DNA of 64,000 nucleotides, taken from contig NC_055987.1 of the NCBI RefSeq assembly GCF_018446385.1, positions 9,013,705-9,077,704 of the forward strand. The letters run 5' to 3'. This stretch comes from Zingiber officinale (Eukaryota; Streptophyta; Magnoliopsida; Zingiberales; Zingiberaceae). The translations under genes and the position numbers were made by a program. Shown in pieces: positions 11,534-23,426 of this stretch (position 1 is its first letter; each line of letters starts with the position of its first letter). The notes under the pieces were generated by a model. That model made no database searches, was not told the DNA's origin, and was given only the letters and a program-made list of their open reading frames with translations.

Positions 11534-14500
11534 TGTAACGCCCGCCCTCCCTGCTAACCCTAAGGGACGGGGCTACGATACTCAACGTACATATTACAGC
11601 GGAAGACTTAAAATCATTTTTCTTGGTTTAATAAAAACCGAACTACACTAATATGGTTTCCATAACATGATAACAAGTTAAATAAAAACATAACATCAAG
11701 TCAACCATGTAGTACTACAATTTATGAAACCAAAGTGTAATTCCTAAAAGTTCTTAAAGCAGGTTCTTATTTGGTTGCCTACCCACCGCCACACACATCT
11801 CTTTGCCTCTCCTGCTGCTCCTTTAGCTCATCCGGCTTTTTCCTTTATCTGTGGTACAAGGAAAGTAAGCTATGAGCACTCATGGCTCAGTAAGTTCCTT
11901 TCCAACTCACTAAAACCAAAAATCATTACATAATCAAAGAATATATCAACATAACATGATCTCAACTAGTCATGGCATCACATATCATACTCTTTAAGCA
12001 TATCTTGCAACATAACAAAATCATAATTAGTCATGGCATATTATTTCTTAAAGCATAGTATGAAATATAGCATAATCATATCTAATCATGGCATCTCATA
12101 TCTTAAAGGATAGCATGAAATATAGCATAATCATATCTAATCATGGCATCTCATCTCTTAAAGGATAGCATGAAATATAGCATAATCATATCTAATCATG
12201 GCATCTCATCTCTTAAAGCATAGCATGAAACATATCATAGTCATATCTAATCATGGCATATCATAAATCATATGATTATCACAACATGATCATAAAGTAT
12301 ATGCAATATGATTTTGAAAACATGTATCCGAAAAAACATGTGTATGTCTCATGATCTTTAAAACCATTTCTTCTTACATATATACTTGAACATAATATCA
12401 ACATATTCAGGGCCCCGGCTTGTACCATACATACATAACATAAATGCGCGCATCCTAAGTATATCCAAGGTAGCAAGTCTTGAATCATACTAGGAACTAG
12501 GTCAAGATCACAAAGCATAGCCTAGGGGCATACTTAAAGAGTCCATCCCTTATCAGCCTAGATCACAAAGCAAGGCCTAGAAACGTACTAAGGAGCTCAT
12601 CCCTTATTAGCCTAGATCACAAAGCAAGGCTTAGGGCGTACTAAGGAGCCCATCCCTTATTAGCCTAGATCACAAAGCAAGGCTTAGGGCGTACTAAGGA
12701 GCCCATCCCTTATTAGCCTAGATCACAAAGCAAGGCCTATAGACTGATTAGGAGTCCACCCTTGGTACAAGCCTTACAAAGTAAAGTAGCATGTATAAAA
12801 ATGCATCATTTATTCACATAGCATAGCATAAAAGTATGCATCACTTAGGCATACATTATGTCATAAAAGTATGCATCACTTAGGCATACATCATATCATA
12901 AAAAGTATGCATCACTTAGGCATACATCATGTCTTGAGAAAGTATGCATCACTTAGGCATACATCATGTCTTGAGAAAGTATGCATCACTTAGGCATACA
13001 TCATATCATAAAAAGTATGCATCACTTAGGCATACATCATGTCTTAAGAAAGCATGCATATTTCTATCCACATAGCATATCATAAAAACAAGCATATTCC
13101 AAGCACATAGCATATCATTAAGCATGCATATTTCTACTCACATAGCATATCATAAAAGTATGTATATTCTAAGCACATAGCATATCATTAAAACATGCAT
13201 ATTTCTAAGCACATAGCATATCATTAAAACATGCATATCTCTATTCACATATCATATCATAAAAAGGTATAAATCACAAGCATACATGATTAAGCATAAG
13301 GGTGTATCATGTGATTATACTATCATAAGAAACATGGTAACATAGTTAACTTGGGTTCTAAGCTTCCTAAACCCTTGGGTTCCTATCATGGCCGAACCCC
13401 CTTAGGTCTCAATTTAGGTAAAAACAACTTCCAAGCATGTGAAACCTAAATTATCATTACATGAATTTCATAGGAAACATTATAAGTATGATTTACTTGG
13501 TTTCTAAGTTCTCCAAGTCCTTAAACTCATGTGGCCGAACCCTATCAGTATATAAACAAGGTCCCAAATGTCATGAAAGCATGGAAACCTTAAACCATAT
13601 TTATAGCAGTTTTTCCAAGTAACATAGTAAGCATATTGAGCTAGTTCCTAAGTCCTTCAAGCCCTTAACATATGTCATGGTCAAACTTTTAACAAGTGTT
13701 TATTAGGGCTAAAAACAAACATACAAGCATGTGAACTTGAACTAACATCATGTATAAATTCATAACAAGACATACAACATGTATGGCCGAAACTTACCCT
13801 AGCCTCAATTAGGTCATTAAACAACATATAGCATGGGAACTTTGTCTTTCTACTTATCATATTCCATGTAAAGTGACATAAGCATATTTAATTCTTGTTC
13901 TAGGGTTTCTAGGGCATCTATTCCTTCATGGTCGAAACATACAATGGTCCATTTAGGTCATGGAAAAATTATACAAGCATGTGACACAATCAACACATTA
14001 TCCTATTTTCATAAGAAGCACTTTTAACACATTTGGTTCCATTTCTAAGGCCTCTAGATCTTTTAAACCCTACTTGGCCGAAACTCAACAGTATATAAAC
14101 TTGCTTCAAATAGCCTAAAAGCATAAGAAATTATACAAGTTTCATAGCATGTATAAAGACAAACATAATAAACATACATGTGAATTGTGTCTTAGGCTTC
14201 CTAGGTTTCTTTCCCTTTTTCTTTTATTTTTCCTCATGGCCGAAACCTACCAATCTTTAAACTAGGTTTTAAGTGGCCTAAAGCATGGAAAACCTAAGTA
14301 AGTTTCATGGCAAAAATTACTAAGAACATCATATACAAAGTTGGTTCATAAACAAGCTAGGACCCTTGTGATCTTACATGTCATATATCATGTAACTAAT
14401 TTTCCTATACTCAATTTAAACATAAGAACATTAAACAACTTTCATATCATAATATCACAGAGGTCTTGAGTATATTAGAATTTTGTTTAAGCTTTTCTAA

Positions 14501-15751
14501 ACTATCCATCTTATCATGGCCGAAAATCTAAAATAAGAGTTCATGAATTTCTAGCAATGTTCAACATGCAATTCTTTAAGAAAACTCTATATTCTATCAT
14601 ACAAACATGGTTACTTAAATTTAAAGGTCTTCCTAACCCTAAGCCCTTTTCTTGGCCGAAACATATAAATGCATTTCTTTTGGTTCCAAGTAGCTTTTAA
14701 GCAAGAAAACCAATAAAAGATCCTTAATAGTTCATGGAGAGAATCTTGCACTAGTTTGGTTACACAATATTTTCCCTAACCTCTTTAAAATATTTTTGGC
14801 CGAAATTCTAGGGTTAGGTACTCCTCTGATCAAGCATCATTTAGGTATAAAAACATGAAGAAAATCCTTCCTACATAGCATAGAAAAATATCATGAAATA
14901 AGGACTTGTTTAAACCTTCCTAGATTTGAAAACTCTTTCTTTGGCCGAATTTTTCTTAAATTCTTTCCTAGGTTTCTAATCCTTATAAAATCAGAAAATC
15001 ACATAAAAAGCCTTGTACTACAGGTGAGGGGAAGCTTACATCCTTTTCGCTTGTGGATCTAAGGTATGGTGATGGAAGAAGTAGCCTCTTCTTCTAATTC
15101 CTTTCCCTTGATTCCCTTGCTAAGTCCTCCTTGTATCTTAGGCTTTCTTAGGGGAAAAACCTTGGCGTTGGGGCCGAAGATGGAGGAGAGGGACTGATGG
15201 TTTCGGTGAGGGAGAGGAAGAATGAGAGAAAATGAGAGAAAAATAAACTTCTCTTTTCTTGCTCTCTTTTATGTTAAGGGGGCAGAGGTAGCAAAATTGA
15301 TTTTTACTTTCCTTCTCCCTTAGCCTTTTTTTTCTATTTCCTATTTATTTTATTTATTCATTTATTCTTACCATTCATGATGAAATAAGGGGGATTGAAT
15401 CCTCTTAATTCCCTCTTTAAATTTTCGGCAAAAACAAAGAGGAAGAGGGAGAGAAAGGGAGGAAGGCAAGTTGCCTTTCTCTTACTCCTTTCTTGTTTTC
15501 TTTTGGTTAGCTTTTACTCTTACCTTTATCATGAGTTTCCCTCCTTTGTTATCAACATCTTCTCTCTATCCCAATTGGTTTCTACTAATTAATTCTATGA
15601 AATATAATATAAGAGGTTCATGGTTCAATCCTTGACCTCCTCTTTTTTTTATTTCATTTTATTTCTTTTTGCTTCAACTCACTTCCTATTATTTTTCTAA
15701 GGAAAAATCCCACATTCATATATTTATCTTACAGGCTTAGTGGGTATTACA
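11534..15751 (-). repeat. Gypsy LTR 1 (outer, 3' end of element on minus strand)
   Basis: A 4218-bp non-coding LTR built from several tandem-repeat blocks. About 12040-12260 holds a ~59-bp unit with ATCATATCTAATCATGGCAT. About 12540-12770 holds four copies of a ~55-60-bp unit with AGATCACAAAGCAAGGC. About 12830-13040 holds six ~35-39-bp units with AGTATGCATCACTTAGGCAT. About 13050-13260 holds units with CACATAGCATATCATTA. From 13389 to 14950 is a diverged ~145-bp ladder with TGGCCGAA cores. This copy is the most distinct of the four. Confidence 0.93.
13370..14960. repeat. ~145-bp degenerate ladder with TGGCCGAA core inside LTR 1
   Basis: TGGCCGAA or a near variant starts at 13389, 13532, 13678, 13784, 13929, 14075, 14237, 14517, 14653, 14797 and 14942. 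Most steps are 136-146 bp, one is 106, one 162 and one 280 (two units with a lost core). Each core is preceded by a TTCCTAAGTCCTTCAAGCCC-like stretch and followed by AGCATG plus GAAACCTAAA. The same ladder lies in the other three LTRs. Confidence 0.75.
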
Positions 15752-18700
15752 GTACCCCGTACCTCATAAAAAGTTCGTCCTCGAACTTTAAAATAGTTAC
15801 ATCAGGTGGCACTGAACTTTCGGCTGAGTGCATCGGCCACTTTGTTCGCCTTCCCTGGGTGATAAAGAATCTCGCAGTCGTAATCTTTAACTAACTCGAG
15901 CCATCGGCGTTGCCTCATATTTAGGTCTTTTTGCGTGAAGAAATATTTCAGACTCTGATGGTCGGTATAAATTTTACACTGAGCTCCATATAAATAATGT
16001 CTCCATATTTTGATAGCGAAGACCACGGCTGCTAGTTCTAAGTCGTGAATGGGATAATTCTTCTCATGTTCTTTAAGTTGTCTTGAAGCGTAGGCAATAA
16101 CTTTGCCATCTTGCATGAGTACAGCTCCAAGTCCTGTGATGGAAGCATCGCTGTACATATCGAAGCCTTTATTGGTTTCCGGAAGAGTAAGAATCGGAGC
16201 ACTGGTCAGTCTCCTTTTTAATTCCACGAAACTCTCCTCGCAAGCTTCTGTCCATTCATACTTTGTATTTTTCTTGGTGAGGGTTGTCATAGGAGCTGCG
16301 ATTTTGGAGAAATTCTCTACAAATTTCCTGTAATAACCTGCTAGTCCGAGAAAACTCCTGACTTCGCTGGCATTCTTTGGTCGGTTCCAGTTATTTACAG
16401 CTTCGATTTTACTTGGATCCACCATAACTCCATCTTTGGAGATGACATGACCTAGAAATATTACCCGGTCAAGCCAAAACTCGCATTTGGAGAATTTTGC
16501 ATATAGTTGTTTCTCTTGAAGGATCTGTAGTACAATATTCAGGTGTTCAACATGTTCTTCTGGGGTTCTCGAGTAGATAAGTATATCGTCAATAAAGACG
16601 ATTACAAACTTATCAAGATATGCCGTAAATACTTGATTCATCGTGTCCATAAATACTGCAGGAGCGTTGGTTACTCCGAAAGGCATAACTATGAACTCAT
16701 AGTGTCCATATCGGGTTCGAAATGCTGTTTTTGGTATATCATCTGGTTTCACCTTCACTTGATGATAACCGGATCGTAGATCTATCTTTGAGAAAACGGT
16801 CGCACCCTTCAATTGGTCTAACAGGTCATCGATCCGTGGGAGTGGGTACCGGTTCTTGATCGTCACATTATTCAGTGCTCGGTAGTCTATACACATTCGC
16901 ATAGACCCATCCTTCTTCTTTACGAATAGCACTGGAGCTCCCCATGGAGAGTGACTAGGACGAATAAGTCCCTTGTCGAGTAATTCGGATAACTGTTCCT
17001 GAAGTTCCTTTAATTCAGCCGGAGCCATACGATAAGGTGCTTTCGAAATCGGCTGAGTACCAGGAATCAATTCGATTCCGAATTCTATCTCTCTGTCAGG
17101 GGCCAACCCTGGTAGTTCATCAGGAAATACTTTTGGGTAGTTGCATACTACTCTGACGTCTTCTAACTTCGGGTCTTTGATTTGATTGGTATCAACCACG
17201 TGTGCTAGAAACCTCATACATCCTTTATCTAACATCTTTTGTGCTTTAATAGATGACAATAACTTCTTCGTTCCTTCTGATTCTCCGTAAAATTCAAACT
17301 CTGGTTCATTTTCGGGTCGGAAAATCACTTTTCTTTTGCGACACTCGATTGAAGCGCCGTACTTGCTAAGGAAATCCATGCCCAAAATTATGTCATAATC
17401 CTGCATATCGAGTACTATCAAATTCTCTGTTTGCGATCCGAATGAGTACTGCTTGCAGCATGTGGTCCGATGGCATAATCTCCCCGGATGGTAAGGTTGT
17501 TAAGAACGTGTCCTCTAGAGTTCGGAGTGGTATATCTAGCTTCTTCATAAAAGGCGTTGAGACGAACGAATGTGTTGCCCCGGTATCAAATAATACTACA
17601 ACATACTGATTGTAAATAAGTAGCTGACCTGTGACAACAGTAGAGGCGTTCGCCACGTCTTCCTGGGTAAGTGAGTAGATTCTGGCATCGGTCATAGTGG
17701 GAGGGGCCTCCAATATTCCTTGGCTGATTGAAGTCCCTTCTATGACAGCTTGCATCTGGTGAAGCTGTGCGGGGGCACTCCTGTTCTGGAAGTTCTGCGA
17801 AGGTGGTGCCTGAGGCTGAGTAGGGCAATCTCTCATCAAATGACCTTCCTTTCCACAGTTGTAGCACTTTATGGTGCTCAGACGACATACTCCAGAATGC
17901 ATCTTCCCACATGTGACACACTGAGGGTACTTGGTCTGCTTATTGGCCGGACCACCTTTCGTTTTATTCCACTGTTTCCTCTTTCCACCTGAGCTTTCTT
18001 TCCAGTCGGTTCTGGTATTGTGCGATTTTTGTGCTCCGGTCAGTGCTTGGTTCTTGCCCTTGTTCATTGCTTCCTGATAGTGCTCGGTAATCAGGGCACT
18101 GCTGACTAGCTCCTCTGCAGTCTGTGGTCTATTAACTCCGCCGGCTACGTTCAGAGCTATCTCGGGTCGGAGCATCTTTAACATTAACCGGACCCTTTCT
18201 TTTTCAGTTTGGACCAGTTCTAGGCACAGTCGGGCTAGGCGGTTGAACCTCTTAACGACTTCATTAACTAACAGATCACCTTGCCGGAACTCAGTGATCT
18301 CGTCATAGTGCTTGTTGGTCACTCGCATATGGAAGAATTCCTCTAAGAACTCTGTCTCAAAATTTGTCCACTGCATTTGGTTTATTTGTCTTTTCGCCTT
18401 TACTCTGTCCCACCACATCCGGGCATCTCCGGTAAGACAGAACGACGCGCATTTGACCTTCTCGTGTTCAGGCCAATCCAATAATTCCATTATGTTCTCC
18501 ACGGTTTTGAGCCAGGCTTGCGCATCCCATGGTTCACAGTTTCCCGAGAATGCTTCCGGCTTAAGCCTTTGCCACTGAATCAGATAGGCCTCTTGTCGGA
18601 CCATCGGAGTAGGGGCTGCCGGGGGCACTGGAGTCGATTCACCGGTGGGGTGACTGGGTTGCCTTGCTGACCCATCAAGGTAGTGATCAGCTGCTGTTGC

Positions 18701-19274
18701 TCTGCGATCTGATGCTGGAGGTCTGCGACTACCTGTGTCAGATCTGGTGGAGTCACTGTTCCTCCGGTTCGGGCATTGCGTGTCCTAACCATGTTTATCT
18801 AAATAAGGACAAACAGACTAGTGTAAGTGGTTATCATTTTTAGCCAATCTAACCTATTGTTTTGTTTCTATCTATTTGTTCTGGTATTATTCCTAACCTA
18901 CCAATATGTAATCCTAATCCAATTTATAACTAAAAGTATAGAATAAAGCATCAAACATAAGCAAGTAGAACATGAAACTAAAGCATAAACAACATAAGGA
19001 AAAATAAGAAATATAATGACAAACAATGTAACATAAGGAAATAAAGCATAAGCAATGTAGTAAAGAAAATGAAGCATAGGCAATATAACAAGAAAGAAAA
19101 AAAATAAAGCATAAGTCATATAATCATGAAATTTAAGCATAAACATGTAATAAGAAAATTAAACATAAGCATATAACAAGTAAATTTAGTATAAACATTC
19201 TTACTTGGAGCGGCAGGTAGGAGGCTTGATGTGTGTGTAATGAGCTGGCAATAACTTTGGCTCTGATACCAACC
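15752..19274 (-). mobile_element. Gypsy body A (gag-protease-RT-RNase H)
   Basis: A 3523-bp interior on the minus strand. The primer-binding site TGGTATCAGAGCC lies at 19259-19271, next to LTR 2. An A-rich leader (about 18793-19258) with repeated AAGCATAA motifs follows, then the coding region (15802-18792). Parts in order are a gag domain, a CCHC zinc knuckle ([14 protein letters not shown]), a protease with DTGATHS, RT with FIDDILIYS, and RNase H with MYSDAS. The frame ends about 50 bp before LTR 1. No integrase is seen. Broken, with about two breaks. Confidence 0.9.
15802..18792 (-). pseudogene. Gypsy gag-pol region, copy A (fossil)
   Basis: It starts [11 protein letters not shown] and ends at the RNase H tail [11 protein letters not shown]. 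The gag has the retrotransposon-gag block [13 protein letters not shown], the protease the [10 protein letters not shown] active-site block, the RT the [11 protein letters not shown] and FIDDILIYS blocks, and the RNase H the block [12 protein letters not shown]. The domains match Tekay/Del chromoviruses by eye. About two breaks. It differs from copies B and C at more positions than they differ from each other. Confidence 0.88.
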
Positions 19275-22200
19275 TGTAACGCCCGCCCTCCCTCCCTGCT
19301 AACCCTAAGGGACGGGGCTACGATACTCAACGTACATATTACAGCGGAAGACTTAAAATCATTTTTCTTGGTTTAATAAAAACCGAACTACACTAATATG
19401 GTTTCCATAACATGATAACAAGTTAAATAAAAACATAACATCAAGTCAACCATGTAGTACTACAATTTATGAAACCAAAGTGTAATTCCTAAAAGTTCTT
19501 AAAGCAGGTTCTTATTTGGTTGCCTAGCCACCGCCACACACATCTCTTTGCCTCTCCTGCTGCTCCTTTAGCTCATCCAGCTTTTTCCTTTATCTGTGGT
19601 ACAAGGAAAGTAAGCTATGAGCACTCATGGCTCAGTAAGTTCCTTTCCAACTCACTAAAACCAAAAATCATTACATAATCAAAGAATATATCAACATAAC
19701 ATGATCTCAACTAGTCATGGCATCACATATCATACTCTTTAAGCATATCTTGCAACATAACAAATCATAATTAGTCATGGCATCTCATCTCTTAAAGGAT
19801 AGCATGAAATATAGCATAATCATATCTAATCATGGCATCTCATCTCTTAAAGGATAGCATGAAATATAGCATAATCATATCTAATCATGGCATCTCATCT
19901 CTTAAAGCATAGCATGAAACATATCATAGTCATATCTAAGCATGGCATATCATAAATCATAGCATTATCACAACATGATCATAAAGTATATGCAATATGA
20001 TTTTGAAAACATGTATCCGAAAAAACATGTGTATGTCTCATGATCTTTAAAACCATTTCTTCTTACATATATACTTGAACATAATATCAACATATTCAGG
20101 GCCCGGCTTGTACCATACATACATAACATAAATGCGCGCATCCTAAGTATATCCAAGGTAGCAAGTCTTGAATCATACTAGGAACTAGGTCAAGATCACA
20201 AAGCATAGCCTAGGGGCATACTTAAAGAGTCCATCCCTTATCAGCCTAGATCACAAAGCAAGGCCTAGGAACGTACTAAGGAGCTCATCCCTTATTAGCC
20301 TAGATCACAAAGCAAGGCTTAGGGCGTACTAAGGAGCCCATCCCTTATTAGCCTAGATCACAAAGCAAGGCCTATAGACTGATTAGGAGTCCACCCTTGG
20401 TACAAGCCTTACAAAGTAAAGTAGCATGTATAAAAATGCATCATTTATTCACATAGCATAGCATAAAAGTATGCATCACTTAGGCATACATTATGTCATA
20501 AAAGTATGCATCACTTAGGCATACATCATATTATAAAAAGTATGCATCACTTAGGCATGCATCATGTCTTGAGAAAGTATGCATCACTTAGGCATACATC
20601 ATATCATAAAAAGTATGCATCACTTAGGCATACATCATGTCTTGAGAAAGTATGCATCACTTAGGCATACATCATATCATAAAAAGTATGCATCACTTAG
20701 GCATACATCATGTCTTAAGAAAGCATGCATATTTCTATCCACATAACATATCATAAAAACAAGCATATTCCAAGCACATAGCATATCATTAAGCATGCAT
20801 ATTTCTACTCACATAGCATATCATAAAAGTATGCATATTCTAAGCACATAGCATATCATTTAAACATGCATATTTCTAAGCACATAACATATCATTAAAA
20901 CATGCATATCTCTATCCACATATCATATCATAAAAAGGTATTAATCACAAGCATACATGGTTAAGCATAAGGGTGTATCATGTGATTATACTATCATAAG
21001 AAACATGGTAACATAGTTAACTTGGGTTCTAAGCTTCCTAAACCCTTGGGTTCCTATCATGGCCGAACCCCCTTAGGTCTCAATTTAGGTAAAAACAACC
21101 TCCAAGCATGTGAAACCTAAATTATCATTACATGAATTTCATAGGAAGCATTATAAGTATGATTTACTTGGTTTCTAAGTTCTCCAAGTCCTTAAACTCA
21201 TGTGGCCGAACCCTATCAGTATATAAACAAGGTCCCAAATGTCATGAAAGCATGGAAACCTTAAACCATATTTATAGCAGTTTTTCCAAGTAACATAGTA
21301 AGCATATTGAGCTAGTTCCTAAGTCCTTCAAGCCCTTAACATATGTCATGGTCAAACTTTTAACAAGTGTTTATTAGGGCTAAAAACAAACATACAAGCA
21401 TGTGAACTTGAACTAACATCATGTATAAATTCATAACAAGACATTATACAACATGTATGGCCGAAACTTACCCTAGCCTCAATTAGGTCATTAAACAACA
21501 TATAGCATGGGAACTTTGTCTTTCTACTTATCATATTCCATGTAAAGTGACATAAGCATATTTAATTCTTGTTCTAGGGTTTCTAGGGCATCTATTCCTT
21601 CATGGCCGAAACATACAATGGTCCATTTAGGTCATGGAAAAATTATACAAGCATGTGACACAATCAACACATTATCCTATTTTCATAAGAAGCACTTTTA
21701 ACACATTTGGTTCCATTTCTAAGGCCTCTAGGTCTTTTAAACCCTACTTGGCCGAAACTCAACAGTATATAAACTTGCTTCAAATAGCCTAAAAGCATAA
21801 GAAATCATACAAGTTTCATAGCATGTATAAAGACAAACATAATAAACATACATGTGAATTGTGTCTTAGGCTTCCTAGGTTTCTTTCCCTTTTTCTTTTA
21901 TTTTTCCTCATGGCCGAAACCTACCAATCTTTAAACTAGGTTTTAAGTGGCCTAAAGCATGGAAAACCTAAGTAAGTTTCATGGCAAAAATTACTAAGAA
22001 CATCATATACAAAGTTGGTTCATAAACAAGCTAGGACCCTTGTGATCTTACATGTCATATATCATGTAACTAATTTTCCTATACTCAATTTAAACATAAG
22101 AACATTAAACAACTTTCATATCATAATATCACAGAGGTCTTGAGTATATTAGAATTTTGTTTAAGCTTTTCTAAACTATCCATCTTATCATGGCCGAAAA

Positions 22201-23426
22201 TCTAAAATAAGAGTTCATGAATTTCTAGCAATGTTCAACATGCAATTCTTTAAGAAAACTCTATATTCTATCATACAAACATGGTTACTTAAATTTAAAG
22301 GTCTTCCTAACCCTAAGCCCTTTTCTTGGCCGAAACATATAAATGGATTTCTTTTGGTTCCAAGTAACTTTTAAGCAAGAAAACCAATAAAAGATCCTTA
22401 ATAGTTCATGGAGAGAATCTTGCACTAGTTTGGTTACACAATATTTTCCCTAACCTCTTTAAAATATTTTTGGCCGAAATTCTAGGGTTAGGTACTCCTC
22501 TGATCAAGCATCATTTAGGTATAAAAACATGAAGAAAATCCTTCCTACATAGCATAGAAAAATATCATGAAATAAGGACTTGTTTAAACCTTCCTAGATT
22601 TGAAAACCCTTTCTTTGGCCGAATTTTTCTTAAATTCTTTCCTAGGTTTTCTAATCCTTATAAAATCAGAAAATCACATAAAAAGCCTTGTACCACAGGT
22701 GAGGGGAAGCTTACATCCTTTTCGCTTGTGGATCTAAGGTATGGTGATGGAAGAAGTAGCCTCTTCTTCTAATTCCTTTCCCTTGATTCCCTTGCTAAGT
22801 CCTCCTTGTATCTTAGGCTTTCTTAGGGGAAAAACCTTGGCGTTGGGGCCGAAGATGGAGGAGAGGGACTGATGGTTTCGGTGAGGGAGAGGAAGAATGA
22901 GAGAAAATGAGAGAAAAATAAACTTCTCTTTTCTTGCTCTCTTTTATGTTAAGGGGGCAGAGGTAGCAAAATTGATTTTTACTTTCCTTCTCCCTTAGCC
23001 TTTTTTTTCTATTTCCTATTTATTTTATTTATTCATTTATTCTTACCATTCATGATGAAATAAGGGGGATTGAATCCTCTTAATTCCCTCTTTAAATTTT
23101 CGGCAAAAACAAAGAGGAAGAGGGAGAGAAAGGGAGGAAGGCAAGTTGCCTTTCTCTTACTCCTTTCTTGTTTTCTTTTGGCTAGCTTTTACTCTTACCT
23201 TTATCATGAGTTTCCCTCCTTTGTTATCAACATCTTCTCTCTATCCCAATTGGTTTCTACTAATTAATTCTATGAAATATAATATAAGAGGTTCATGGTT
23301 CAATCCTTGACCTCCTCTTTTTTTTATTTCATTTTATTTCTTTTTGCTTCAACTCACTTCCTATTATTTTTCTAAGGAAAAATCCCACATTCATATATTT
23401 ATCTTACAGGCTTAGTGGGTATTACA
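19275..23426 (-). repeat. Gypsy LTR 2 (inner, shared by bodies A and B)
   Basis: A 4152-bp LTR with the same block order as LTR 1. It has three copies of the AGATCACAAAGCAAGGC unit, seven of the AGTATGCATCACTTAGGC unit, and the TGGCCGAA ladder. It shares many base variants with LTRs 3 and 4 against LTR 1 but some near its left end with LTR 1, as expected of a recombined LTR. Confidence 0.93.

Noticed and set aside
12830-13040. Regular short repeats that could suggest a CRISPR array
   Set aside because: The units are contiguous, without unique spacers, lie in a plant LTR and have no cas genes nearby.
15395-15592. A 65-codon plus-strand ORF conserved in all four Gypsy LTRs (also near 23070, 30754 and 38423)
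   Set aside because: The conservation is that of the whole LTR, which is recent. The sequence is low-complexity (KTKRKRERKGG then Leu/Phe-rich) with no domain and sits antisense to the element.
17586-17921. A 111-codon minus-strand ORF (also near 25271 and 32952)
   Set aside because: It overlaps the gag zinc-knuckle and protease region in another frame; a shadow of gag-pol.
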